Source: Duganella aquatilis (GTDB lineage Bacteria > Pseudomonadota > Gammaproteobacteria > Burkholderiales > Burkholderiaceae_D). From it: DNA of 64,000 nt. Location: contig NZ_WKJL01000001.1 in assembly GCF_009674565.1 (NCBI RefSeq), positions 186,001 through 250,000 of the forward strand, written 5' to 3'. Numbering within the stretch: the first letter of the stretch is position 1; every line of letters begins with the position of its first letter. Positions 43,201 to 50,889 of this stretch are shown one piece after another. Made by a program: the position numbers and the translations under genes. Below the pieces are notes generated by a model. It did not search any database and was not told where the DNA came from. It saw nothing but the letters and a program-made list of their open reading frames with translations.

Positions 43201-43941
43201 ATGAGCAAACTGACCAACAAAATCGCTATCGTCACCGGCGGCAGCCGCTCCATCGGCGCGGCCATCGCCAAGCGCCTGGCTGCCGACGGCGCCACCGTCG
43301 CCATCACCTACAACGCGTCGCCGGAGAAGGCGCAGCAGGTCGTGGCCGACATTGAAGCCGCCGGCGGCCGCGCGATCGCCATCCAGGCCGACGCCGGCAA
43401 TCCGGACGCGGTGCGCCAGGGCGTGGCTGCCGTTGCGGCGCAGTTCGGCAAGGTGGACATCCTGGTCAACAACGCCGGCATCAGCGTGCTGGGCAATCCA
43501 CAGGAAATCCCGTTCGAAGACTTCCAGCGCATCCTGGCCGTGAATGTCACCGGCGTCTTCGTCGCCACCCAGGAAGCGCTGAAGCACATGGGCCAGGGCG
43601 GCCGCATCATCCACATCGGCAGCTCGATGGTGCAGTACGCGGCATTCGGCACCGCCTCGGCCTACACGCTGACCAAGGGCGCGGTGACCGGCTTCACGCG
43701 CGGCCTGGTGCGCGACCTCGGCCCGCGCGGCATCACGGTCAACACCGTCCATCCCGGCCCGACCGATTCGGACATGAATCCGGCCGACGGCCCGATCGCC
43801 GATTTCATCAAGCCCAACATCGCCGTGGGCCGCTATGGCCAGGGCGAGGACGTTGCCGCTGCCGTCTCGTATCTGGCTGGCGAGGAAGCATCGTTTGTGT
43901 CGGGCGCCGAGCTGATGGTTGACGGCGGCTTTACCGCTTGA
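43201..43941 (+). CDS. Short-chain dehydrogenase/reductase (FabG-like SDR)
   Basis: 246 residues after GAAGGGAAA. Classical SDR motifs: TGGSRSIG at about 12-19, NNAGIS, the catalytic Ser in IGSSM, YTLTK with active-site Tyr and Lys, VHPGPTDSDM after the active site and VDGGFTA at the end. An acidic or polar residue at the end of beta-2 (TYNASPEKAQQ) suits NADP(H). The gene is first of a three-gene operon with an NADP-binding oxidoreductase and an MFS exporter, divergent from a LysR gene; a role in modifying a compound that is then exported fits, but the substrate is unknown. Confidence 0.94.
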   Translation: MSKLTNKIAIVTGGSRSIGAAIAKRLAADGATVAITYNASPEKAQQVVADIEAAGGRAIAIQADAGNPDAVRQGVAAVAAQFGKVDILVNNAGISVLGNPQEIPFEDFQRILAVNVTGVFVATQEALKHMGQGGRIIHIGSSMVQYAAFGTASAYTLTKGAVTGFTRGLVRDLGPRGITVNTVHPGPTDSDMNPADGPIADFIKPNIAVGRYGQGEDVAAAVSYLAGEEASFVSGAELMVDGGFTA

Positions 43942-43951
43942 GGAGAATATG

Positions 43952-44545
43952 ATGAACATCGCAATCATCGGTGCAGGCGCCATCGGCGCGGCCATCGCCC
44001 GCACGTTGTCGGCGCGCGGCATCCCGGCCTTGATCGCCAACAGCCGTGGCCCGGAATCGCTGTCGCAGCTGACAGCCGGCCTGCCAGGCATCACGCCTGC
44101 CAGCGTGCGCGACGCGGCGCAGGCGGACCTGGTGTTCCTCGCCGTGCCGTGGTCGAAGATCCCGGCGGCGGTGCAGGGACTGGATAACTGGAACGGCCGC
44201 ATCGTGGTCGATACCAACAATCCGATCGAGGCGCCGGCCTTCCGTCCGGTCGACCTGGGCGGCCGGGCTTCCAGCGCGGTGATCGCCGACCTGCTGCCTG
44301 GCGCGCGGCTGGTGAAGGCGTTCAACCACCTGCAACCGGCGCTGCTGGCCGCCGATCCGCGCTCGGAAGGCGGACGGCGCGTGCTGTTCCTGTCCGGCGA
44401 CGAGCGCGCGGCCAAGGCCGACGTGGCGGCGCTGATCGAGCGGCTGGGTTTCTTCGCGCTGGATCTGGGCGGCGTCGAGCAAGGGCGCTTGCAGCAGTTC
44501 CCCGGCGGCCAGCTGCCGTCGCTCAACCTGGTGAAATTCGGATGA
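43952..44545 (+). CDS. NADP-dependent reductase of the F420-reductase-like family (COG2085)
   Basis: 197 residues from ATG 43952, six bases after AGGAG; a neighbouring ATG at 43949 is too close to the ribosome binding site. The N-terminus MNIAIIGAGAIGAAIARTL is a Rossmann fold, and NSRGPE after beta-2 suggests NADP. LVFLAVPWSKIPAAVQGL and VDTNNPIE follow the F420-dependent NADP reductase family pattern, but relatives in organisms without F420 use other substrates. The final bases overlap the MFS gene start by four (ATGA). It is presumably co-expressed with the SDR 10 bases upstream. Confidence 0.87.
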   Translation: MNIAIIGAGAIGAAIARTLSARGIPALIANSRGPESLSQLTAGLPGITPASVRDAAQADLVFLAVPWSKIPAAVQGLDNWNGRIVVDTNNPIEAPAFRPVDLGGRASSAVIADLLPGARLVKAFNHLQPALLAADPRSEGGRRVLFLSGDERAAKADVAALIERLGFFALDLGGVEQGRLQQFPGGQLPSLNLVKFG

Positions 44546-45747
44546 GCGCCATGGGACCAGCTTCGACCAGCGGCGCGCAGCCGCATGTTCCTGCCGCGGC
44601 CGCGCCATGGACCGCGGTCGCCTCGGTAGGCATCGGCGCCTTTGCACTGGTGACTTCCGAGTTCCTGCCGGTCGGCCTGCTGCCGCAGATCGCCCAGGAC
44701 CTGGGCATTACGCCGGGACAGGCCGGCCTGATGGTCACGCTGCCGGGCGTGATCGCCGCCGTGATGGCGCCGTTCACCCTGGCGTTCGCGGGCAACCTCG
44801 ACCGCCGCCACTTGTTGTGCGTGCTGCTGGCGATGCTGGCGGCGGCCAACCTGGCGGTATCGCTGGCCACCAGTCTGCCGGTGGTGCTGGCGGGCCGCAT
44901 CCTGCTGGGCATCGCCATCGGCGGCTTCTGGACCATCGGCGGCTCGCTGGGACCGCGCCTGCGGCCGGGCGCGGAAGGCGCCAGGGCGACCTCGCTGATT
45001 TTCTCCGGCGTGTCGGTCGGCACCGTGGCTGGCGTTCCGGTCGGCACCCTGCTTGGCAATGCGCTGGGCTGGCGCATGGCCTTCGGCGCGGCGACCGCAG
45101 TGGCGCTGGTGGTGGTCATGGTGCTGATGGCCGTGCTGCCGTCGCTGAAACCGACGCAAGGGCAGGGCTTCGGCGATGTCGGCAGCGTGCTGAAAGTGCC
45201 CAAGGTGCAGGTGGGCCTGCTGGCGATCCTGCTGATCTTCGTCGGCCAGTTCGGTTCTTATACCTACATCACGCCGTACTTGCTGCAACATGCGGGCATC
45301 GGCGCGGGAGCGATCAGCGCCATTCTGTTCGGTTACGGCGCGGCTGGCTTTGCCGGCAATCTGGTGGCGGGTTGGGCGGCCTCACGCAGCGTCAAGGGAA
45401 CCCTGGTGGCCACAGCGGCGATGATGGGCGGCTCGATTGCCCTGATGGTGATGGCTGCCGACCACGCGCTGCTGGTGGTGCCGTTGCTGATGGTGTGGGG
45501 ACTGGGCTTTGGCATGCTGCCGATTGCCGTGCAGAGCTGGCTGTTCAGCGCGGCGCCAAGCAAGCTGGAAGCCGTGTCCGCGGTATTCGTATCCAGCGCA
45601 CAGGCATCGATAGGCGCCGGCGCCTTGCTGGGCGGGCTGCTGCTCGACCGCTTCGGCCTGCCCAGCGCGATGTGGCTGGGCGCCCTGGCAACGCTGGCGG
45701 CGGCGGTAGCGGTAGCGCTGGTGAAGCAGCGCTCACTTGCCCAGTAA
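44542..45747 (+). CDS. MFS exporter, DHA1 (AraJ/YdhP-like) family
   Basis: 401 residues with twelve hydrophobic helices. Signatures: TSEFLPVGLLPQIAQDLGITPGQAG in TM1, the loop 2-3 motif with NLDRRHLL, and VPVGTLLGNALGWRMAFG at TM5, the antiporter motif C. The family exports sugars, arabinose-like compounds and drugs. The start overlaps the oxidoreductase gene. Its 3' end overlaps the convergent hypothetical gene by 15 bases. With the SDR and COG2085 enzymes it forms a LysR-controlled modification and export unit. Confidence 0.93.
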   Translation: MSAMGPASTSGAQPHVPAAAAPWTAVASVGIGAFALVTSEFLPVGLLPQIAQDLGITPGQAGLMVTLPGVIAAVMAPFTLAFAGNLDRRHLLCVLLAMLAAANLAVSLATSLPVVLAGRILLGIAIGGFWTIGGSLGPRLRPGAEGARATSLIFSGVSVGTVAGVPVGTLLGNALGWRMAFGAATAVALVVVMVLMAVLPSLKPTQGQGFGDVGSVLKVPKVQVGLLAILLIFVGQFGSYTYITPYLLQHAGIGAGAISAILFGYGAAGFAGNLVAGWAASRSVKGTLVATAAMMGGSIALMVMAADHALLVVPLLMVWGLGFGMLPIAVQSWLFSAAPSKLEAVSAVFVSSAQASIGAGALLGGLLLDRFGLPSAMWLGALATLAAAVAVALVKQRSLAQ

Positions 45748-46428
45748 GCGCAGCGATTCTTCCCAGTTGCCGGCCCAGGCGTGCAGGAAATCGTGGGTCT
45801 TGAAGGCGCGTTTCAAGGGGCCGAGCGGCGCGCGGTAGACGTCGTGCAGCCCCAGCGCCAGCGTGACGGGATTCCACACGGCGTTGCGCCTGGATTTGCG
45901 CGCGCTGGCCTTGACGCGGGCGCCGTCGTCGCCAAAGATGCCGGTGGCCTCGTCGAGCGCGCGCGCCAGATCCAGCTTGACGATGGCGGCGAACGCCAGC
46001 AGCACATCGTCCTTGCCGATGCCCGCCTGCGTTTCGCTGGCCTTTTCGACGGGTGCAGGTTGGTTCAGTTTTGCCAGCAGGCGCTCCAGGTCTTTCCGCT
46101 GGAAGCGCAACTGGTCGAGCGGACGGACGAAGCCGGGCGTCGGCAGCCGTACGGGCAGCTTGTAGGCGTCCTTGGTGAAGGTGATCAGCACGTCTTTGCT
46201 GCCGGCCGCCAGGCGGGCCACGTCTTCCTCGAAGAAGATCGGCGCCGGGTAGCCGCCGTTGGCGTCGCCGAACAGCTCGGGATAGGCGGCGTCGTAGTCC
46301 AGCCACACCACCGGCGTCAGCGCGTGTTCCAGCAGGCGTGCCAGGGTCCAGGCGGAGCCGGTCTGTTGCGCCAGCCAGGCGCAGGCTTCGGCGGTGGTGG
46401 CCCGGAAGGGCAGGTCGGTATTGCTCAT
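45733..46428 (-). CDS. Conserved hypothetical protein, 231 aa
   Basis: A soluble protein of 231 residues. The N-terminal half has EACAWLAQQTGSAWTLARLLEHAL, WLDYDAAYPELFGDANGG and FFEEDVARLAAGSKDVL. The C-terminal half is basic (KASARKSRRNAVWNPVTLALGLHDVYRAPL) and ends HAWAGNWEESLRLLG. No domain or catalytic motif was recognised. Similar proteins may occur near phage or mobile DNA, but nothing here supports a prophage. It lies in the same direction as the FAD monooxygenase gene upstream, 48 bases apart, and overlaps the MFS gene tail-to-tail by 15 bases. Confidence 0.8.
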   Translation of the reverse strand: MSNTDLPFRATTAEACAWLAQQTGSAWTLARLLEHALTPVVWLDYDAAYPELFGDANGGYPAPIFFEEDVARLAAGSKDVLITFTKDAYKLPVRLPTPGFVRPLDQLRFQRKDLERLLAKLNQPAPVEKASETQAGIGKDDVLLAFAAIVKLDLARALDEATGIFGDDGARVKASARKSRRNAVWNPVTLALGLHDVYRAPLGPLKRAFKTHDFLHAWAGNWEESLRLLGK

Positions 46429-46476
46429 TGCTTGTATGGAGACGGATGTACAGGCGCGCAGGATAGCACGCCGCCG

Positions 46477-47604
46477 TCACATGCCCATGATCTGCCGTCC
46501 CATGGCGATGCCCGAGTTGGTCATCACCAAGCCGGCCTGCAACTGCTGCTGTTCCCACTCCCGCAGATTGGCATCGATGTCGAGGCGTTCGTTGCGCAAG
46601 GCCAGGGCCAGCGCCAGCGCGTTGGCGGCCGCCTTGGCGCTGCCGCCGGCGGTATGCGGCCGGGGAATGAAGGCGGCGTCACCCAACAGAATCACGCGGC
46701 CGAACACCATCTGCTTGACTTGCAGGTCCTGTATGGTTTGCAGAAAAATGTCGCCGGTCGCCGCCATCAGGTCCTGGAACGCCGGCGCCAGCATGGCGCG
46801 GCCCTGGCTGCGCAGGGCGTCCATGTCGGCCTGCTTGGCCGTCTCCGGCGGCAGCGAGAATGCGTGGCGCCGGCCGTTGCGGTCGACCAGGATATCGGCC
46901 AGCGCCTCGCGCGCCGCTTTGCGATACCACACCCAGTTCCAGCGCCGCTCTCCTTGTTTGACGGAGCCGTCTTCGCCGGGCACCATATATTCAAGCAGCA
47001 TGTGGCCCGGACCTTGTTGAAAGGCGAACACGCCATCCAGCAGCCTGCGCGCCCGTGCGGGCAAGGCCAGTTCCGGCGCCAGACCGCGCCAGGCGACGTA
47101 GCCGGCATAGTGCGGCGCACTGCCGGGCAACACGAGGTTCCGCATCGTCGAGTGCGGCCCGTCGGCGCCGATCAGCAGGTCGCCGGTGGCGCTCCGTCCG
47201 CTGGCAAAAACCGCGTGGACCTTGCCACGCTCCTGCTCGAAGCGCACGAACTCCTCGCCGCGCTGTATCAGTTCATCGGCCACGGTGTCCTTCATCATGC
47301 CGTACAGCGTGCCCCACGAGGTTTGCGTCTGCGGCATGAAGCTGCGATGCACCACCTGGTTGGCGCCCTCCAGGTAGATGCGGTCGCTGGACGGCACGCC
47401 GATCGCGTCGGTGTACTTGACGCCGGCGAAACGAAACGCCGCCAGCACGTCGGGCTGCAGCACCAGGCCGCCGCCGCGCGTATCGAGCTCGTGCGGCGAG
47501 CGTTCGAAGATTTCAAAGGTCCAGCCGATCGCCCGCAGCGTCACGGCGGCAAACAGGCCGGCCAGCGAGCCGCCGATGATGATGGCGTGCGGCTTAGTGC
47601 TCAT
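46477..47604 (-). CDS. FAD-dependent aromatic monooxygenase (PHBH-type)
   Basis: 375 residues. The FAD-binding GxGxxG variant IIGGSLAGLFAAV is at about 9-21, the DG motif GADGPHST in the middle, and the GD motif LLGDAAFIPRPHTAGG near the end, the three hallmarks of group A flavoprotein hydroxylases. The sequence resembles 2,6-dihydroxypyridine 3-monooxygenase-type enzymes (GGGLVLQPDVL, FRFAG). Such enzymes hydroxylate activated aromatic rings using NAD(P)H and O2. Its start lies 11 bases inside the upstream DsbA-family gene, so the two are coupled. Substrate is unknown. Confidence 0.9.
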   Translation of the reverse strand: MSTKPHAIIIGGSLAGLFAAVTLRAIGWTFEIFERSPHELDTRGGGLVLQPDVLAAFRFAGVKYTDAIGVPSSDRIYLEGANQVVHRSFMPQTQTSWGTLYGMMKDTVADELIQRGEEFVRFEQERGKVHAVFASGRSATGDLLIGADGPHSTMRNLVLPGSAPHYAGYVAWRGLAPELALPARARRLLDGVFAFQQGPGHMLLEYMVPGEDGSVKQGERRWNWVWYRKAAREALADILVDRNGRRHAFSLPPETAKQADMDALRSQGRAMLAPAFQDLMAATGDIFLQTIQDLQVKQMVFGRVILLGDAAFIPRPHTAGGSAKAAANALALALALRNERLDIDANLREWEQQQLQAGLVMTNSGIAMGRQIMGM

Positions 47605-48244
47605 GATGTACTTGCAGCTGGCGCAGAATGCCCGCCAGCGATTCGGCCGACTGGGCGCCTTCGACGCGCAGGCCGTCGATCAGCAGGTTGGGTACGCTGT
47701 GGATGCCGGCGTTGCGGGCCCTGGCCAGCGCGGCATCGACCGATTTTTCGCCCGCCGTGCCGGCGAGGAAGTCGCGCGCCGCGACAGTATCCAGGCCGAC
47801 GCGCGCGGCGATCGCCAGCAACACATTGCGGTTGCCGATATCCAGGCCTTCGGCAAAGTAGCCGGAGAAAATGGCCCCGAACAGCGCGCTGGCGTTGTCG
47901 CTGTCGCCCGACGATTGCGCGTACGCCATCAGCCGGTGGGCGAGCCGCGTGTTCGGCGTGACCGCGATGCGCTCGTAGTGAAAATCCAGGCCGACCAGCT
48001 TGCCGGCCTGCGTGACATCCTCGTCCATGCTCTGCGAGCGTGCCCAGTTGCCGAACTTGGCGCTGCGGTAGGCCTGACGGTTCATGCCTTGCACCGGCAT
48101 GTCGGCGTTGAGTTCAAACGGCAGGTAGCGGATCCGCAGCGCGTCCTGGACGCCGGCCAGGGCCAGCGCCGATTTCAGGTTCTGATGGCCGATCCAGCAC
48201 CAGGGGCAGATGAAGTCCGAGGTAATATCGATGGTCGTTGTCAT
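47594..48244 (-). CDS. DsbA-family oxidoreductase (FrnE-like)
   Basis: 216 residues without a signal peptide, so cytoplasmic. The thioredoxin-fold active site CPWC is at about residues 14-17 (DFICPWCWIGHQNL). GIHSVPNLLIDG near the C-terminus holds the cis-Pro loop. The helical insert and C-terminal VEGAQSAESLAGIL fit the FrnE/YwbO-like branch, which is implicated in polyketide processing and redox stress. It lies between the CIO subunit genes and the monooxygenase on the same strand, and overlaps the latter by 11 bases. Confidence 0.93.
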   Translation of the reverse strand: MTTTIDITSDFICPWCWIGHQNLKSALALAGVQDALRIRYLPFELNADMPVQGMNRQAYRSAKFGNWARSQSMDEDVTQAGKLVGLDFHYERIAVTPNTRLAHRLMAYAQSSGDSDNASALFGAIFSGYFAEGLDIGNRNVLLAIAARVGLDTVAARDFLAGTAGEKSVDAALARARNAGIHSVPNLLIDGLRVEGAQSAESLAGILRQLQVHHEH

Positions 48245-48262
48245 GTTGGTCCCATGGTGATT

Positions 48263-48388
48263 TCAGTGCATGCCGGCGGCGCGCATCAGGTAGTGCAGCA
48301 GCGTGGCGACGATGCCGAGCGCCGCCACGCTGAGTGTCCAGATGAGCGCCATCCAGCCGATACGGCCCAGCCACAGTCGCGCTTTCAT
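48263..48388 (-). CDS. DUF2474-type small subunit of the bd oxidase
   Basis: A 41-residue gene, too short for usual thresholds. It encodes a single transmembrane helix (MKARLWLGRIGWMALIWTLS, then VAALGIVATLLHYLMRAAG). A small one-helix protein following CydB is typical of bd oxidases: CydX in E. coli and DUF2474 proteins in CIO-type operons. Its start codon shares one base with the cioB stop (TGATG), indicating coupling. It probably stabilises the oxidase hemes. The DsbA-family gene begins 18 bases after its stop. Confidence 0.8.
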   Translation of the reverse strand: MKARLWLGRIGWMALIWTLSVAALGIVATLLHYLMRAAGMH

Positions 48389-49410
48389 CAGTGATATCCC
48401 TCGCCCAGTTTCACTTTGCCCCGGAAGACGTAGTACGAAAACGCCGAATACATGAGCGTGAAGGGAAGAATGAACAGCGTACCCACCAGTGTGAAACCCT
48501 GGCTGCTCTCCGACGATGCGGCGGCCCAGATGGACAGCGTGGGCGGCACGATATTCGGCCAGATGCTGATCGCCAGCCCGGTATAGCCCAGGAAGATCAA
48601 GCCCAGCGACGCCAGGAACGGCCCGTGATGCGGCGTCTTGCCCGCCAATGAGCGCAGCAGCAGCGCCACGCCGGCCAGCACCAGGATCGGCACCGGCGCG
48701 AACCACAGCATGCCGGGCCAGGTGAACCAGCGCGCCGCGACGTCGGCGTCGGCCAGCGGCGTCCAGATGCTGACCGCGACGATGGCCAGCACCAGCAGCA
48801 GGGCCAGCGGACGCGCCGTCTTCAGCATGCGCTGCTGCAGCGCGCCTTCGGTGCGGTAGATCAGCCAGGTGCAGCCCAGCAGCGTATAGGCCGCCATTAC
48901 GCCCACGCCGCACATCAGCGGGAACGGCGCCAGCCACTCGAACGCGCCGCCGGAAAACTGCGGCCCGGACGGCGTGGACACCAGCGGAATGCCGTGCACA
49001 TAGGCGCCCAGCGCCACGCCCTGGAAGAACGCCGCCGTCAGCGAGCCGCCGATGAAGGCCTTGTCCCACACGTGCCGCTCGTGGTCCAGCGCCTTGAAGC
49101 GGAATTCGAACGCGATGCCGCGAAAAATCAGCCCCAGCAGCATGAAGATCAGCGGCAGGTACAGCGCGCTCAGCACGATGGCGTAGGCGCGCGGGAAGGC
49201 GGCAAACAGCGCCGCGCCGCCCAGCACCAGCCAGGTTTCGTTGCCGTCCCAGACCGGCGCCACCGTATTCATCATGACGTCGCGCTCGTGGCGGTCCGGC
49301 ACGAAGGGATACAGCATGCCGATGCCCAGGTCAAAGCCATCCATCACCACGTACATGAACACGCCGAAAAAGATGATGACGGCCCAGATGCTGCTCAGAT
49401 CGATACCCAT
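48388..49410 (-). CDS. cioB: Cytochrome bd-type quinol oxidase subunit II (CIO)
   Basis: 340 residues with eight hydrophobic helices. It begins MGIDLSSIWAVIIFFGVFMYVVMDGFDLGIGMLYPF, the CydB hallmark, with TVAPVWDGNETWLVLGGAALFAAFP after it. Length and sequence fit the CioB branch rather than the 379-residue E. coli CydB. It supports subunit I in electron transfer to oxygen. It is joined to cioA by a one-base TAATG overlap and to the small subunit by TGATG, so all three form one transcriptional and translational unit. Confidence 0.95.
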   Translation of the reverse strand: MGIDLSSIWAVIIFFGVFMYVVMDGFDLGIGMLYPFVPDRHERDVMMNTVAPVWDGNETWLVLGGAALFAAFPRAYAIVLSALYLPLIFMLLGLIFRGIAFEFRFKALDHERHVWDKAFIGGSLTAAFFQGVALGAYVHGIPLVSTPSGPQFSGGAFEWLAPFPLMCGVGVMAAYTLLGCTWLIYRTEGALQQRMLKTARPLALLLVLAIVAVSIWTPLADADVAARWFTWPGMLWFAPVPILVLAGVALLLRSLAGKTPHHGPFLASLGLIFLGYTGLAISIWPNIVPPTLSIWAAASSESSQGFTLVGTLFILPFTLMYSAFSYYVFRGKVKLGEGYH

Positions 49411-50753
49411 TAATGTGCACTCCCTTCAGTGACGAAGCGTGCCGGCCCGCCGCGCATCAGCCGGAAAATATAGGTGATCGCCACGCCGAACACAAAGGCG
49501 TACACCGCAACGAACAGCACCAGCGACAGGGCCAGCGTGCCGGCGGCGTGCGTGGAGACGGCGTCCCGGGTCCGCAGCAGCCCATACACCACCCACGGCT
49601 GGCGGCCGATCTCGGTGGTATACCAGCCGGCCAGGATGGCCACCAGCCCGGCCGGTCCCAGCAGCGTGGTGAGGCGCAGGAACCAGCGCGACGAATACAT
49701 GGCATGGCGCTTGCGCAGCCACAGGCCGCACAGGCCCAGCGCGATCATCGCCAGCCCCAGGCCCACCATCACGCGGAAGGTGAAGAAGATGATGGCGGCA
49801 TTCGGCCTGTCTTCTTTCGGGAACTCCTTCAGCCCCTTGATCTGGCCGCCCCAGGTATGGGTCAGAATCCAGCTGCCCACGCGCGGAATCTCGATCTGGA
49901 AGTGGTTGCTTTCGCTGTCCATGTCGGGCAGGGCAAACACCACCAGCGGCAGCGGCTCGTCGCCCTGGTTTTCCCAGTGGCCCTCCAGGGCGGCGATCTT
50001 GGCCGGCTGGTGTTCCAGCGTATTGATGCCGTGGGCGTCGCCGATCGCGGCCTGGATCGGCGCGGTCACCAGCAGCATCCACATCGCCATCGAGAACATG
50101 GTGCGCACGGCGGGCGTGTCGTTCTTGCGCAGCAGGTGCCAGGCGGCGCAGGCGGCGACCACCATCGCGGTGGCGAGGAAGGCGCCGACGCTCATGTGCA
50201 GCAGCCGGTACGGGAACGAGGGATTGAAAATAATCGCCAGCCAGCTGTCCGGCGCCAGCACGCCGTGCTCGATGCGGTAACCCTGCGGCGTTTGCATGAA
50301 GCTGTTGGAGGCCAGTATCCAGGTGGTGGAAATCAGCGTGCCGATGGCGACCATGGCGCTGGCGAAGCAGTGCAGGCCGGGGCCGACGCGGTTCCAGCCG
50401 AACAGCATCACGCCGAGGAATCCGGCTTCGAGGAAGAACGCAGTCAGCACCTCATAGGTCAGCAGCGGCCCGGTGATGCCGCCGGCGAACTGCGAGAAGA
50501 AGCCCCAGTTGGTGCCGAACTGATAAGCCAGCACGATGCCCGAGACCACGCCAATGCCGAAATTGACGGCAAAGATCTTCAGCCAAAAGTGATAGAGGTC
50601 GCGATATACCTCGCGCCGGGTGCGCAGCCAGCACAGCTCCAGCACCGTCAGGTAGCTGGCCAGCCCGATCGACAGCGCCGGGAAGATGATGTGAAAGGAG
50701 ACGGTGAAACCGAACTGAATGCGGGCCAACTCCAAGGCGGTGAAACCTGGCAT
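49410..50753 (-). CDS. cioA: Cytochrome bd-type quinol oxidase subunit I, cyanide-insensitive type
   Basis: 447 residues, about 75 shorter than E. coli CydA (522). The shortfall falls in the Q loop, the known difference of CIO-type subunits. Axial heme-ligand His21 is in SFHIIFPALSIG, the second in LLHMSVGAFLAT, and the GRQPWVVYG motif that lines the quinol site is intact. A good GGGAG precedes the ATG at 50753. The enzyme reduces oxygen with quinol electrons without pumping protons and tolerates cyanide. It is the first gene of cioA-cioB-DUF2474-dsbA-FMO. No FNR-like box is visible in the 136-base upstream region. Confidence 0.95.
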   Translation of the reverse strand: MPGFTALELARIQFGFTVSFHIIFPALSIGLASYLTVLELCWLRTRREVYRDLYHFWLKIFAVNFGIGVVSGIVLAYQFGTNWGFFSQFAGGITGPLLTYEVLTAFFLEAGFLGVMLFGWNRVGPGLHCFASAMVAIGTLISTTWILASNSFMQTPQGYRIEHGVLAPDSWLAIIFNPSFPYRLLHMSVGAFLATAMVVAACAAWHLLRKNDTPAVRTMFSMAMWMLLVTAPIQAAIGDAHGINTLEHQPAKIAALEGHWENQGDEPLPLVVFALPDMDSESNHFQIEIPRVGSWILTHTWGGQIKGLKEFPKEDRPNAAIIFFTFRVMVGLGLAMIALGLCGLWLRKRHAMYSSRWFLRLTTLLGPAGLVAILAGWYTTEIGRQPWVVYGLLRTRDAVSTHAAGTLALSLVLFVAVYAFVFGVAITYIFRLMRGGPARFVTEGSAH

Positions 50754-50889
50754 GTGTATTCTCCCAATGCGCCGTGCCGGCGGTGATGGACGGCGGGCGG
50801 CGGACGTTCTGGACGTCCTGCCACACGATCAGCTTCCATCATAGCCAGCATGGCGGCATCGGGAAATTGGCATTGGGAGAGGTTGCTTC

